NCBI RefSeq assembly: GCF_014199625.1
Contig: NZ_JACHNY010000001.1
Location: 930,001-994,000 of the forward strand
Direction of reading: 5' to 3'
Source of the DNA: Sphingomonas abaci
Lineage (GTDB): Bacteria > Pseudomonadota > Alphaproteobacteria > Sphingomonadales > Sphingomonadaceae
DNA: 64,000 bases
The position numbers and the translations under genes were made by a program. Positions 45,041-54,975 of this stretch are shown here, in pieces. The first letter of the stretch is position 1. Each line of letters opens with the position of its first letter. A model generated the notes under the pieces. It saw nothing but the letters and a program-made list of their open reading frames with translations, was not told where the DNA came from and searched no databases.

Positions 45041-46171
45041 ATGACCGCCACCCCGCCCCTCGACGTCGTTTCCCTCACCCAGGCGCTGCTCCGCGCCGAC
45101 AGCGTCACCCCGGCGCGCGGCGCGGTGTTCGACGTGCTGGAGGAAGCGCTTGCGGGGATCGGCTTTGCGGTCGACCGCTTCACGGCCGGCGAGGCCCCGG
45201 ACGGCCCGGTCGAGAACCTGCTCGCCACGCGCGGCGGCGGCGGCCGGCATCTCGCCTTCGCCGGCCATGTCGATGTGGTGCCGCCCGGCGAGGGCTGGAC
45301 CGACTCGCCCTGGGCCGGCAGCGAACGGGGCGGGTTGCTCTACGGACGCGGCGCGGTGGACATGAAGGGGGCGGTCGCCGCCTTCGCCGCCGCCGCCGCG
45401 GCGGAGACGGGCGGCGCGCTCAGCCTCCTTATCACCGGCGACGAGGAGGGGCCGGCCACCTATGGCACGGTCGCGCTGATCGCGCGGATGGCGGAACGCG
45501 GCATCGCGCCCGACTGGTGCCTGGTGGGCGAGCCGACCTCCACCCAGCGGCTGGGCGACATGATGAAGATCGGCCGGCGCGGCTCGGTCAACATCTGGGT
45601 GACGGTGCCGGGGCGGCAGGGCCATGTGGCCTATCCGCATCTCGCCGACAATCCGATCCCCAAGCTGATCGCGATCCTGGGCGAGGTGGACGCGATCGTG
45701 CTCGACACCGGCAATCGCTGGTTCCAGCCATCCAACATCGAGGTGACCGACATCGCGGTCGGCAACCCCGCGCACAACGTCATCCCGGCGAAGGCCGAGG
45801 CGCGGCTGTCGATCCGCTTCAACGACGAACAGTCGGGCGCGGCGCTGATCGAGCGCATCCGCGCCGTCGCGCAACGCCATGCCCCCGAAGCGATCGTCAC
45901 CGGCCGCATCTCGGGCGAGGCGTTCCTGACCCGGCCGGGCGCGCTGTCCACCGCCATCGCCGCCGCGATCGAGGCGCAGACCGGGCTGGTGCCCGAATTG
46001 TCGACCACCGGCGGCACGTCGGACGCGCGCTTCCTGTCGCGGCTCTGCCCGACCGTCGAGTTCGGCCTGCTCAATGCGACGATGCACAAGGTCGATGAAG
46101 CGGTGGCGATCGACGACCTGCGGACGCTGACCGCGATCTACGCCGACCTCATCCGCCGCGCGGCCGCCTGA
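45041..46171 (+). CDS. dapE: Succinyl-diaminopimelate desuccinylase
   Basis: A 376-residue M20-family Zn amidohydrolase that removes succinate from N-succinyl-LL-DAP in lysine and peptidoglycan precursor synthesis. Metal ligands lie in FAGHVDVVPPG (His, HxD), GRGAVDMKG (Asp) and TGDEEGPA (catalytic Glu and ligand Glu), with the C-terminal His in NATMHKVDE. The dimerisation domain begins near IGRRGSVN. The ATG at 45041 starts the conserved part. The 3' end overlaps the convergent Smr gene by 23 bp. Confidence 0.95.
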   Translation: MTATPPLDVVSLTQALLRADSVTPARGAVFDVLEEALAGIGFAVDRFTAGEAPDGPVENLLATRGGGGRHLAFAGHVDVVPPGEGWTDSPWAGSERGGLLYGRGAVDMKGAVAAFAAAAAAETGGALSLLITGDEEGPATYGTVALIARMAERGIAPDWCLVGEPTSTQRLGDMMKIGRRGSVNIWVTVPGRQGHVAYPHLADNPIPKLIAILGEVDAIVLDTGNRWFQPSNIEVTDIAVGNPAHNVIPAKAEARLSIRFNDEQSGAALIERIRAVAQRHAPEAIVTGRISGEAFLTRPGALSTAIAAAIEAQTGLVPELSTTGGTSDARFLSRLCPTVEFGLLNATMHKVDEAVAIDDLRTLTAIYADLIRRAAA

Positions 46172-46730
46172 GCACCAGGTAGAGCGCACCCGCGCCGCCA
46201 TGACGGGGATGCGCGCCGCGCACCGCCGCGATCGCGTCGGCATGGCGCGACATGGCGAGCCAGTCTGCGATCGCGGCGCGGATCGCACCCCGCGCATGGG
46301 GTCGCTCCGATTCGGGGCGCGGCGGCCTGCCGGTCACCAGCAGCAGCACGCGGTCGCCGCGCCGGATCGCGCGATCCAGCCCCTGGTCGAGCAGCGCGTG
46401 GGCGGAGGCGAGCGTATGGCCGTGCAGGTCGAGCGAACTGTCCGGGATCACCCCGCCACGTGAGAGCCTCTTGTCCCAGGAGGCGTCGAGCGTGTTGGCG
46501 GCGAGGCCATCCTCGCGACGCGGCGGCGCGACGGCGGCGGTGGCGCGCGGCGCAGCCGGGGTCCGCACCTTCGGCGCGCCGGGCCGGGGCGGCGCAGGCG
46601 GCGCGACGACGGGTGCGGTGGCGACGGCGACCGCGCGCACCGGCATCGAGGTGGCGACGGCGCGCATCGGCCGCACCGTCGCCATCACCTTCTGCCAGGC
46701 GGTGGCTTCCTCAGGGTTGAGGCGTCGCAC
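46149..46730 (-). CDS. Smr/MutS2 C-terminal domain protein
   Basis: A 193-residue protein. Residues about 95-190 form an Smr domain: SLDLHGHTLASAHALL with the LDLHG signature, and VLLLVTGRP. The N-terminal 90 residues are Ala/Pro-rich and disordered. Stand-alone Smr proteins are nucleases or ribosome-rescue factors; the role here is not defined. It starts inside the end of mltA (20 bp overlap) and probably is co-transcribed with it. Confidence 0.88.
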   Translation of the reverse strand: MRRLNPEEATAWQKVMATVRPMRAVATSMPVRAVAVATAPVVAPPAPPRPGAPKVRTPAAPRATAAVAPPRREDGLAANTLDASWDKRLSRGGVIPDSSLDLHGHTLASAHALLDQGLDRAIRRGDRVLLLVTGRPPRPESERPHARGAIRAAIADWLAMSRHADAIAAVRGAHPRHGGAGALYLVLRRPRGG

Positions 46731-48069
46731 CCGGCGCGCTCGTCATGGGATAGGGCGTCTGCGGATAGGAGGGCGCGGTGGCGGCAGCGGTCAGCCGGGC
46801 GAGCGTGCCGACCGGCAGCAGCAACCAGGCGGTGCCGCGCGCCGACATGCCGCCGGCGGTCGCCTCGGCACCAGGCCCGGCGCCCCAGAAGGTGTCGAAG
46901 CGGTTCGCGCCCTTGATCGCGCCGCCGGTATCCTGCGCGACCCACAGCCCCGTCGCGTCGGCGCGGTCGACCGACAGGACCAGCGGCGCGCCAAGCGGCA
47001 CGAATTTCGGATCGGCGGCGGCGCTGACCTGACCGGTCACCGCATAGCCCATCGCGCCCTGGGGCGGGCCGTCCAGCTCGCGGAAGAAGACGAAGCTCTT
47101 GTTCTCGCGCATCAACGCCGCGCCCTCGACCGGATGGTCGTGCAGCCAGGCGACGATCCCCTGCATCGACGCCTGGCCCGGCTGGAGCAGCCCGCGCTGG
47201 CGCATCAGGCTGCCGATGCCGGTATAGGCGCGGCCGTTCTGCGTGTCGTAGCCGATGCGCAGGATATTGCCGTCGGGCAGGCGCAACCGCCCCGATCCCT
47301 GAATCTGGAGGAAGAACATTTCCACCGGATCGGCGGCCCAGGCGATCACGGGCGCACGGCCGGCCAGCGCGCCCTGTTCGATCTGGGTGCGGTCGTAATA
47401 GGGCACCAGCGCGCTGCCCTGCACCCGGCCGCGCACCTTCTTGCCCTTCAGATCGTCGGAGAACTGGCCGAGATCGACATCGATCAGGTCGCTCGGCCGG
47501 CCATAGACCGGCACTTCATAGCCGGCGCGCCGTTCCAGCGCGCCGCGGATCTCGGGCTCGTAATAGCCGGTCGCGAAGGCCCGGCCGTCGCCGACCTGCA
47601 CCGCCTCGAACTGGCTGGCGAAGAAGGCGCGCGCATCGCCGCCGGCACCGGCGGCGGCGCAGGCGACCTGCCAGTCGGCCCCGCGGGTCAGGCCGGTGGC
47701 ATCGGTGCGACGCATCAACCCGGGGCAGGAGCGGGCGAAGGCGGCGCGCGCCGCCTGGGCCTGGACGTCGGTGATCGGCAATGTCGCGACCGGCGGCCCG
47801 GCGACGATGCCGGCCGCGAGCGCATTGGCGGGCGCGGGCGGCACGACCACCGCCTGGGGCGGGATCGGGGTCGCCGCGACGATGCGACCATCGGATTGGC
47901 GGACCGCGACCGGACGCTCGTCACGGACCAGATGATGGGTGGTCGGGCGTGCGGCGGTGGCGGTGGGCCTGCTGGCCGGCGCGGGGCCGCCGCCGGGGGC
48001 GGGCGGCACGATCATGCCGCCGCATCCGCTCAGCGCGAACATCAGCGCCACGCCTCCGATCCACCGCAT
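46711..48069 (-). CDS. mltA: Membrane-bound lytic murein transglycosylase A
   Basis: A 452-residue lipoprotein. It starts MRWIGGVALMFALSGCGG, a signal peptide with lipobox LSGC. A Pro/Ala-rich region follows, then the MltA domain (GYYEPEIRG, FFLQIQGSGRL) and the 3D domain with its Asp triad (WVAQDTGGAIKGANRFDTFWG). It cleaves peptidoglycan to 1,6-anhydromuropeptides at the outer membrane. An upstream in-frame ATG at 48093 exists, but 48069 gives the better signal peptide. Confidence 0.93.
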   Translation of the reverse strand: MRWIGGVALMFALSGCGGMIVPPAPGGGPAPASRPTATAARPTTHHLVRDERPVAVRQSDGRIVAATPIPPQAVVVPPAPANALAAGIVAGPPVATLPITDVQAQAARAAFARSCPGLMRRTDATGLTRGADWQVACAAAGAGGDARAFFASQFEAVQVGDGRAFATGYYEPEIRGALERRAGYEVPVYGRPSDLIDVDLGQFSDDLKGKKVRGRVQGSALVPYYDRTQIEQGALAGRAPVIAWAADPVEMFFLQIQGSGRLRLPDGNILRIGYDTQNGRAYTGIGSLMRQRGLLQPGQASMQGIVAWLHDHPVEGAALMRENKSFVFFRELDGPPQGAMGYAVTGQVSAAADPKFVPLGAPLVLSVDRADATGLWVAQDTGGAIKGANRFDTFWGAGPGAEATAGGMSARGTAWLLLPVGTLARLTAAATAPSYPQTPYPMTSAPGATPQP

Positions 48070-48117
48070 GCCTGTCCTTCCCGGTACGTTCAAGATATCT
48101 TGGAGAAACCGCGCCCT

Positions 48118-48226
48118 TCTTGTTCCCCGGTGAAGGCCGGGGCCCAGTTGGCAAGGCTGAGGTAACGAGGCGCATCGCGTCGCCAGAGTTGTCCCCCAAC
48201 TGGACCCCGGCCTTCGCCGGGGAACA
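48118..48226. repeat. Inverted pair of REP-type repeats
   Basis: TTCCCCGGTGAAGGCCGGGG at 48123-48142 continues to CCCAGTTGG, and the mirror image CCAACTGG, then CCCCGGCCTTCGCCGGGG, runs from 48197 to 48222. Two REP units in opposite orientation about 50 bp apart form a BIME-like structure between two genes of the minus strand (mltA downstream of the Tim44-like gene). It may act as an intergenic transcription or mRNA-stability element. Confidence 0.75.
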
Positions 48227-48255
48227 GTTCGGGGTGGTCGATCAGACCAAGGCGA

Positions 48256-48978
48256 TCACGCCTCGTCGGTATCGGCCAGCCGCCAGTTCGGATCCTGGCT
48301 CTTCAGCGTCCGTGCGAAGGTCCAGACATCGTGCGTCTCGACCGCGTCGGTCAGCGAGCCGGCGACCACCTGTCCCTCGGCATTGCGGGTGACGGCGGCG
48401 ATGTCGGCGTCGAAGCGCACCGTAATCCGCGCCTCGCGGCCCTGCACGCTGGCATCGGAGATCACCGCGCGCTCGATCGTGACCAGGCGGTTGTCGAGCG
48501 TCTCGCCCGCTTCGCGGCGCATCGCGATCGCCTCGGCGAAGGCGGCATGGACCGAATCCTCGGTCAACTCGGCCAGCGTCGCCTCGTCGCCCTTCCAGAA
48601 GGCTTCGAGGATCATGCGATAGGCGGACCGCGCGCCGCCCAGGAACATGCCCACATCGAAGCCCGGCTCGCCGGCGACGATCGCGCGCAGGCCGGCCTCG
48701 GCGCGCGGGTCGATGTTGCGGTTGGCCAGCTCGCGCGGCTCGGGCGTCACGTCGATGGTGCGCGGCGCGGCGGCCACGGCGGGACGGTCCTCGGCGGTGC
48801 GCGCCAGAGGCTGCTGCTCATGGCCCGTGCGCTTGCCCAGCACCCCGTAGAGCCGGAGCGCGAGAAACGCGGCGATCATCGCGAACACAATTACGTACAG
48901 CACCAGGCCTCCGATCTTCCCGCCAACATAGGCGTCTATGCCGCCCGTTACAAATACGCACCCGTTGAATCCGTACAC
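48256..48978 (-). CDS. Tim44/TimA-family putative adaptor protein
   Basis: A 240-residue protein with one N-terminal membrane helix (LVLYVIVFAMIAAFLALRL) and a C-terminal Tim44-like domain (about 100-240, including FLGGARSAYRMILEAFWKGD). Alphaproteobacterial relatives are tethered to the inner membrane and bind other proteins there. The start is uncertain; a GTG at 48978 is taken. It is divergent from secB, with 86 bp between them. The pairing with secB is common in sphingomonads. Confidence 0.82.
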   Translation of the reverse strand: MYGFNGCVFVTGGIDAYVGGKIGGLVLYVIVFAMIAAFLALRLYGVLGKRTGHEQQPLARTAEDRPAVAAAPRTIDVTPEPRELANRNIDPRAEAGLRAIVAGEPGFDVGMFLGGARSAYRMILEAFWKGDEATLAELTEDSVHAAFAEAIAMRREAGETLDNRLVTIERAVISDASVQGREARITVRFDADIAAVTRNAEGQVVAGSLTDAVETHDVWTFARTLKSQDPNWRLADTDEA

Positions 48979-49064
48979 CCGCGCTGCTAGTTGCGACGGC
49001 CGACAGATCGAACGCGCGAACGCGCCGCTCGCTCCCCCTCTCCTATAGACCAAGGGAATAGCAA

Positions 49065-49565
49065 ATGGACCAGGATTACGGCGCGTCGCAGCAGCCGATG
49101 GCCAATGGCGCCGACACGGCACCCGCCGCCGGCATGATCTCGCAGTACATCAAGGACCTGTCGTTCGAGAATCCGAACGCGCCGGCGATCTTCCAGGCGC
49201 AGACCCCGCCGGCGATCGACGTGCAGTTCAACATCGGCTCCAGCAAGGTCGCCGACGACGTGCACGAGGTCGTGCTGAAGATCGAGGTGAAGGCCGACAG
49301 CGACGGCCAGACCGCGTTCATCGTCGATCTGTCCTATGCCGGCCTGTTCGGCTTCCGCAACGTGCCGGAAGACCAGATCCAGCCGTTCATGCTCGGCGAA
49401 GCGCCGCGCCTGCTCTTCCCCTTCGCGCGCCGCGTGCTCGCCGACGCGGTGCGCGACGGCGGCTTCCCGCCGCTGCTGCTCGAGCCGATCGATTTCGGCG
49501 CGCTCTACCTGCAGCAGGCGCAGGCCAATGCCGACGCCAGCGGCGCGGCCTTCGGCAACGCCTGA
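49065..49565 (+). CDS. secB: Protein-export chaperone SecB
   Basis: A 166-residue SecB, the tetrameric cytosolic chaperone that delivers unfolded preproteins to SecA. Recognisable are ISQYIKDLSFENPNAP, EVVLKIEVKA, and FPFARRVLADAVRDGGFPPL near the C terminus. Length is normal. Divergent from the Tim44-like gene. Confidence 0.97.
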   Translation: MDQDYGASQQPMANGADTAPAAGMISQYIKDLSFENPNAPAIFQAQTPPAIDVQFNIGSSKVADDVHEVVLKIEVKADSDGQTAFIVDLSYAGLFGFRNVPEDQIQPFMLGEAPRLLFPFARRVLADAVRDGGFPPLLLEPIDFGALYLQQAQANADASGAAFGNA

Positions 49566-49634
49566 TCCGTCCTCCAGCCACCGTCCCGGCCGCCGCGCCG
49601 GGGCGGTGATCCCTCCTGCCGGAACCCCAGCCCC

Positions 49635-51200
49635 GTGAATCTCACCAAAGCGCTCGGTTCGGTCGGGGGGCTGACGCTCGCCAGCCGCGTCCTGGGACTC
49701 GTCCGCGACACGCTGTTCGCGCGTTTCATCGGCGCCAGCTTCGCCTCCGACGCGTTCCTGATCGCCTTCCGGCTGCCCAATCTGTTCCGCGCGCTGTTCG
49801 CGGAAGGCGCCTTCTCCGCCGCCTTCATCCCGATGTTCAACCACAAGGTCGCCGATCCCAAGGGGCGCGGCCTGCCCGACGGCGTCGCCTTCGCCGAGGA
49901 TTCGCTGTCGGTGCTGCTGCCGGTGCTGATCGGCATGACCGCCTTGGTCGAGGTCTTCGCCTGGCCGGTCACCTGGCTGCTGACCCTGGGGTTTCGCGAC
50001 GCGACGCCGGAGCGGTTCGCCTTCGTGGTGATGCTGTGCCGGCTGACCTTTCCCTATCTGCTGCTGATCAGCATCGTGTCGCTGCTCGGCGGCATCCTCA
50101 ATTCGCTGCACCGTTTCTGGGTCAATGCCGCCGCTCCCATCCTGCTCAACCTGACGCTGATCGCGGCATTGCTGCTGTTCCACACCCCCGACCCATTGCT
50201 GACCGCGCGCAACCAGGCGGTCGCGGTGACGGTGTCGGGCGCGTTCCAGCTCGCCTGGCTGTGGTGGGCCTGCCGCCAGGCGGGCGTGCGGCTGCGCATC
50301 AAGCGGCCGACGCTCAATCCGGACGTGAAGCGGCTGATGGCGCTGATCTGGCCCGCCGCCGCCGGCGCGGGCGCGGTGCAGATCAACCTGGTCGTCTCGA
50401 CCGCGCTCGCCGCGACGCTGCTGCCGGCGGGCTCGGTCAGCTACATCTATTATGCCGACCGGCTGAACCAGTTGCCGCTCGGGCTGATCGGCATCGGCCT
50501 TGGCACCGTCTTGCTGCCGACCATCTCGCGCCAATTGGGACGCGGCGACGCGGCCGAGGCGATGGCGACCCAGAACCGGGGCATGGAGCTGGCGCTGTTC
50601 CTGACCCTGCCCGCCACGGTCGCGCTGGTGGTCTGCGGCGTGCCGATCGTCGCGGCGCTGTTCCAGCACGGCAAGTTCGGCGCGGCCGACAGCTATTTCT
50701 GCGCGCAGGCGCTCGCCGCCTTCTCGATCGGCCTGCCCTCCTACATCCTCGTCAAGGTGCTGACGCCGGGCTATTACGCCCGTGCCGACACCCGGACGCC
50801 GGTGCGCTTCGCGACCATGTCGATGGCGGTGAACCTCGTCCTCAACCTCGCCTTCATCGTGCCGCTCGGGCATATGGGGCCGCCCCTCGCCACCGCGATC
50901 GCCAGCAGCGTCAACGTCGTCCTCCTCTATCGCACGCTGCGCCAGCGCGGCCAGTTCGCACCCGACGCGCAGCTTCGCCGCCGCGCGCCCCGGCTGCTTG
51001 TCGCGGCCCTGCTGATGGGCGCGGCGATGTGGGGCCTCAACGACCTGTTCCGGCCCTATGTCACCGGCACCAGCCTGGCGCGCTGGACCGCGCTCAGCGT
51101 GCTGGTCGCGACCGGCCTCCTCGTCTATGCCGCCGCCACCGTGCTCACCGGCGCGGTCCGCCTGGCGGACCTCAAGCGATTGGTGCGCCGCCCCGTCTGA
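49635..51200 (+). CDS. murJ: Lipid II flippase MurJ
   Basis: A 521-residue polytopic protein of the MurJ/MviN family, about 14 transmembrane helices, that exports lipid II for peptidoglycan synthesis. Typical are [16 protein letters not shown] at the N terminus, [20 protein letters not shown], and [19 protein letters not shown]. Starts with GTG at 49635. The trpS gene follows after 11 bp, probably in the same transcript. Confidence 0.96.
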   Translation: MNLTKALGSVGGLTLASRVLGLVRDTLFARFIGASFASDAFLIAFRLPNLFRALFAEGAFSAAFIPMFNHKVADPKGRGLPDGVAFAEDSLSVLLPVLIGMTALVEVFAWPVTWLLTLGFRDATPERFAFVVMLCRLTFPYLLLISIVSLLGGILNSLHRFWVNAAAPILLNLTLIAALLLFHTPDPLLTARNQAVAVTVSGAFQLAWLWWACRQAGVRLRIKRPTLNPDVKRLMALIWPAAAGAGAVQINLVVSTALAATLLPAGSVSYIYYADRLNQLPLGLIGIGLGTVLLPTISRQLGRGDAAEAMATQNRGMELALFLTLPATVALVVCGVPIVAALFQHGKFGAADSYFCAQALAAFSIGLPSYILVKVLTPGYYARADTRTPVRFATMSMAVNLVLNLAFIVPLGHMGPPLATAIASSVNVVLLYRTLRQRGQFAPDAQLRRRAPRLLVAALLMGAAMWGLNDLFRPYVTGTSLARWTALSVLVATGLLVYAAATVLTGAVRLADLKRLVRRPV

Positions 51201-51211
51201 AGGACATCACA

Positions 51212-52204
51212 TTGCGCGTCGTCTCCGGAATCCAGCCCACCGGCAACCTCCACCTCGGCAACTATCTGGGCGCGATCAAGCAATGGGTCGCGATGCAGCA
51301 CCAGGCGGAGTCGCTGTTCTTCCTCGCCGACCTGCACGCGCTGACCGTCGCGATCGACCCCAGGGAACTGGCCGCCAACACGATCGAAATGGCTGCCACC
51401 CTGGTCGCCTGCGGCATCGATCCGGACACGGCGATCCTGTTCAATCAGGCGCGCGTCCCCGCTCACGCCGAACTGTGCTGGCTGCTCCAGGGCACGGCGC
51501 GGATGGGCTGGCTCAATCGCATGACCCAGTGGAAGGACAAGGCCGGCAAGAATCGCGAGGGCGCCAGCGTCGGCCTGTTCACCTATCCCGTGCTCCAGGC
51601 CGCCGACGTGCTGCTCTATCAGGCGACGCATGTGCCGGTCGGCGACGACCAGCGCCAGCATCTGGAGTTGGCGCGCGACATCGCGACCAAGTTCAACCTC
51701 GACTTCGACGTCGCGCTGTTCACGCTGCCCGAACCCTATATCTCGCCCGCAGCCCCCCGGATCATGAGTCTGCGTGACGGCAGCGCCAAGATGTCCAAGT
51801 CCGATCCGTCCGAGGCGTCACGGATCGCGCTGATCGATTCGGACGACGTCATCGCGCAGAAGCTGCGCAAGGCGAAGACCGACGCCGAGCCGCTGCCCGG
51901 CGAAGCGGCGGGCCTCGCCGACCGACCCGAGGCGCGCAACCTGGTCGGCATCTTCGCGGCGCTGGCGGGGACCAGTGTCGATTCGGTGCTGGCCGACCAT
52001 GCCGGCCAGGGATTCGGCGCGTTCAAACCCGCGCTCGCCGACCTCGCCATCGCCCAGCTCGCCCCGATCCGCGACCGGCTGACCCGCCTGCTGGACGATC
52101 GCGCCGCCGTCGCGGCGATCCTGGAACGGGGGGCCGAGCGCGCCCGCGCGCTGGCCGCGCCGACGCTGCTGGAGGCCCAGCGGGCGACCGGCCTGCAAGT
52201 CTGA
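51212..52204 (+). CDS. trpS: Tryptophanyl-tRNA synthetase
   Basis: A 330-residue class I synthetase. The HIGH-type motif is [10 protein letters not shown] and the KMSKS motif is AKMSKSDPS. The fold also shows [12 protein letters not shown] and [15 protein letters not shown]. The start is a TTG at 51212 preceded by AAGGA. It follows murJ closely and is convergent with dnaA. Confidence 0.95.
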   Translation: MRVVSGIQPTGNLHLGNYLGAIKQWVAMQHQAESLFFLADLHALTVAIDPRELAANTIEMAATLVACGIDPDTAILFNQARVPAHAELCWLLQGTARMGWLNRMTQWKDKAGKNREGASVGLFTYPVLQAADVLLYQATHVPVGDDQRQHLELARDIATKFNLDFDVALFTLPEPYISPAAPRIMSLRDGSAKMSKSDPSEASRIALIDSDDVIAQKLRKAKTDAEPLPGEAAGLADRPEARNLVGIFAALAGTSVDSVLADHAGQGFGAFKPALADLAIAQLAPIRDRLTRLLDDRAAVAAILERGAERARALAAPTLLEAQRATGLQV

Positions 52205-52545
52205 GGATCAGGCGGACCAGCGCTGCCCAGCATCGGCGGAGCGCGTCGATGGGGGCGGCGCCGGGACGGCGGGTCACGGCTGGCTGTTCGCGCGATCGAC
52301 CGCGTTCGGGCCGCCGCCGCTCGGGCCTTGGGTCATCGCCCGCCCCCGATGCGCCGCCCCGGCACCGGCCGGGGTCCAGTATCCGAGCATGGGCAAGGCC
52401 TGACCAGCGCCGCCATGGCTTCCGGCCCGCGCCAGGATGAAGCGGCGTGGGGATGCAAGCCCGACGGGCGACGCGGCTGAGCGGACGCGCACCCCTGATC
52501 GGCAACAGGAACACAGGCATGCCCGGCGCGCGCCCGCGCCACGGC
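52205..52545. other. Convergent gap between trpS and dnaA
   Basis: About 340 bp between two gene ends. It contains a diverged GC-rich CCGG hairpin unit (near 52355-52380, CACCGGCCGGGGTCC) like the REP repeats, but no clear terminator with a T run and no supportable gene. Confidence 0.4.
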
Positions 52546-54183
52546 TCAGGCTTCCAGTTCGCGCAACAGCACCCGCACCGCCGAATCGATCTCGCGGTCG
52601 GTGTCGCGCAGTTCCTCGATCTTGCGCACCGCATGGATCACGGTGGAATGGTCGCGGCCCCCGAACTTGCGGCCGATCTCCGGTAGCGAGCGGGTGGTCA
52701 GGCGCTTGGCGAGGTACATGGCGATCTGGCGCGGCCGCGCCACCGCCCGGCTGCGTCGCGCCGAGATCAGGTCGAGCGGCTTCAGTTCGAAATGCTGGCT
52801 GACCAGCTTCTGGATGTCGTCGATTGACACGCGCCGCTCGGCGCCGCGCAGCGTGTCGCCCAGCGTCTGCACCGCGAAGTCCAGGTCGACCCGCTCGCCG
52901 GTCAGGTGCGCATAGGCGACGACCCGGTTCAGCGCACCTTCCAGCTCGCGGATATTGGCGTGGATGCGCGCCGCGATCAGGTCCAGCACCTCGGCCGGCA
53001 CCGCCGCCTCGGGCAGGTCGGCGAGCTTGCGCTCCAGGATCGCGCGGCGCAGCGCCAGGTCGGGGGCCTTGATGTCCGCGACCAGCCCGGCCGACAGCCG
53101 GCTGATGATCCGCGACTCGACGCCGTCCAGCGCCTGGGGGCAACGGTCGGCGCAGATCACCAGCCGCTTGCCGCTCAGCACGATCTCGTTGATCGTGTGG
53201 AAGAACTCCTCCTGCGTCGAGCCCTTGCCGGCGATGAACTGGAGATCGTCGATCATCAGCAGATCGGCCGAGCGCAACCGCGCCTTGAAGCCGTGCGTGT
53301 CGCGCGCGCGCAGGGCCGAGACGAACTCGAACATGAAGCGCTCGGCCGACATGTAGAGCACCTGCGCCTCGGGCACCGCCGCCAGATAGGCATGGCCGAT
53401 CGCATGCATCAGGTGGGTCTTGCCCTGGCCCGTGCCGGCATGGAGGAACAGCGGCGAGAAGCGCGGCACGCCCGGCTCGGCGAGCGCGCGGGCAGCGTTG
53501 AACGCCACAAGGTTCGACGAATCGACTACGAACCGGTCGAAGGTGAGGCGCGGGTCGAGCACCGGGCGCTCCGCGGCGGCGCGCGGCGCGGCGGCTTCGG
53601 CCACCGGCGCGGGGATGTCGACGCCGAACACCGGGCGCGGCGTCACCGGCTGCTCCTCCTCGACCCGCATCGGTGGCGCGGCCTCGACGGCGGCGGGCGC
53701 CGCCGCCGGCGCGATCACGGGGGCCATAGCCACCATGGGCGCCGGTTCGACCGCCGGGGCGGCCTGCACCACCGGCTTCGCCGGCCGCCGCGCCTGGACC
53801 GCCTGGCGGGCGCTCTCGGCCGCGCGCTCGATATCCTCGCGCAGCTTCGGCACGCCCGGCAGCGGAATCGGCGGGGTCTGCGCCGTCACCACCACCGGCG
53901 GCGTGGTGCGTGGGCGCGTCTCGATCGACACGGTGCGGACCTGGGGCAGGACGCGGCGGAACTCCATGGCCAGCCGGTCCGCATAATGACTGCGCACCCA
54001 GTTGGTGACGAAGGCGGAAGGCAGCGCCAGCCGGATCGATTCGGCGTCGTCGCTGGCCACCAGCTCGATCGGCTTCAGCCACTGGTCGAACACGCGGGGG
54101 CCGGCCGACTCACGCAGCGAGGCACGGACCTGCGCCCAGGCCAGGGCCTGTTCGCTCGCCATGCCGGACTGCTCATTCGTCAC
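52546..54183 (-). CDS. dnaA: Chromosomal replication initiator DnaA
   Basis: A 545-residue DnaA. Domain I is at the N terminus; a long Ala/Pro-rich linker (about 105-215) follows; the AAA+ domain has GTGQGKTH (Walker A) and LLMIDDLQF (Walker B); domain IV carries the DNA-binding GGRDHSTVIHAVRK. It opens the origin by binding DnaA boxes as the ATP form. The GTG at 54183 has GGAG at good spacing; an ATG at 54204 is less likely. No DnaA-box cluster is visible nearby, so the origin is probably elsewhere. Confidence 0.96.
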   Translation of the reverse strand: MTNEQSGMASEQALAWAQVRASLRESAGPRVFDQWLKPIELVASDDAESIRLALPSAFVTNWVRSHYADRLAMEFRRVLPQVRTVSIETRPRTTPPVVVTAQTPPIPLPGVPKLREDIERAAESARQAVQARRPAKPVVQAAPAVEPAPMVAMAPVIAPAAAPAAVEAAPPMRVEEEQPVTPRPVFGVDIPAPVAEAAAPRAAAERPVLDPRLTFDRFVVDSSNLVAFNAARALAEPGVPRFSPLFLHAGTGQGKTHLMHAIGHAYLAAVPEAQVLYMSAERFMFEFVSALRARDTHGFKARLRSADLLMIDDLQFIAGKGSTQEEFFHTINEIVLSGKRLVICADRCPQALDGVESRIISRLSAGLVADIKAPDLALRRAILERKLADLPEAAVPAEVLDLIAARIHANIRELEGALNRVVAYAHLTGERVDLDFAVQTLGDTLRGAERRVSIDDIQKLVSQHFELKPLDLISARRSRAVARPRQIAMYLAKRLTTRSLPEIGRKFGGRDHSTVIHAVRKIEELRDTDREIDSAVRVLLRELEA

Positions 54184-54536
54184 GCACACATCTCCCCGCG
54201 GCAAAGCACGACTGGCTCGCCGGTCCTTGAATCAAAAAGTGTCAGCAATCCCTGTTGAGCGATCACCGATCGCCCAGCCCCAGTTCGCTGGTGATGTAGA
54301 AGCGACGATGGTCACCGCCGCTGTGGTCCCCGGATATGAAGGACCGGGGGGTCTGATCAAGTCACGAAACGGAAATATACGGGATTGACACGCCATCGGC
54401 CGCAGAAACGCGTCAGAAATCTTCTAAGCCTTTGATTTCGCCATGTTTTTTACGCGCCACCCGAATCACGTCCCACTCGAATCGTGGGGAATCCTTGGGT
54501 TTGAAATGCTTCGCTTTTTGTTCCGCGACAGGCACG
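54184..54536. other. Upstream region of dnaA
   Basis: About 350 bp between dnaA and the rpsT terminator, both read on the minus strand. It is relatively AT-rich near 54410-54530 and should contain the dnaA promoter and regulation. I found no run of TTATCCACA-type boxes by eye. Confidence 0.45.
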
Positions 54537-54569
54537 AAAAAACCCGCCGGAGCCATGCTCCGACGGGCC
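54537..54569 (-). terminator. Rho-independent terminator of rpsT
   Basis: On the minus strand, CCCGTCGGAGC, an ATG loop and GCTCCGGCGGG form a strong stem, followed by TTTTTT (A residues at 54537-54542 on the plus strand). It lies 24 bp beyond the rpsT stop. Confidence 0.88.
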
Positions 54570-54592
54570 AATTCGTTAACCTTTTCGGGGAT

Positions 54593-54856
54593 TCAGGCGA
54601 GCGTCGCGACCGCCTTGGTCAGGCGCGAGAACTTGCGGCTGGCGGTGTTCTTGTGGAGCACGCCCTTGGCCACGCCGCGCGCCAGCTCGGGCTGGGCCGC
54701 GGCCAGCGCCGCGGTCGCCGCCGTCTTGTCGCCCGATGCGAGCGCCGCCTCGACCTTCTTCACGAAGGTGCGGATACGGCTGACGCGAGCGCCGTTGATC
54801 TCGGCGCGGCGCTCGTTGCGGCGGATGCGCTTCTTGGCTTGCGGCGTGTTCGCCAT
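54593..54856 (-). CDS. rpsT: Ribosomal protein bS20
   Basis: An 87-residue S20 protein of the 30S subunit: [17 protein letters not shown] start, helical hairpin and [15 protein letters not shown] near the end. Full length. A terminator follows. It has its own promoter in the 120-bp gap after mutM. Confidence 0.97.
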   Translation of the reverse strand: MANTPQAKKRIRRNERRAEINGARVSRIRTFVKKVEAALASGDKTAATAALAAAQPELARGVAKGVLHKNTASRKFSRLTKAVATLA

Positions 54857-54975
54857 TCTTGAACGTCCTCGACTTATAAACGGGAAAGGAGCGCGGAGAC
54901 GACTCCACGCTCGGATTGGTCGCGGCCTTACCGATTTCGGGGCCCGCGGTCAACCGGAACCACCCCCCAAACGGG

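Noticed and set aside
46252..48165. Long plus-strand open frame opposite the Smr and mltA genes
   Set aside because: Composition and position show it to be an antisense shadow; MltA motifs are complete on the other strand.
54184..54536. Replication origin next to dnaA
   Set aside because: No cluster of TTATCCACA-type DnaA boxes is visible; in many alphaproteobacteria the origin is not beside dnaA.
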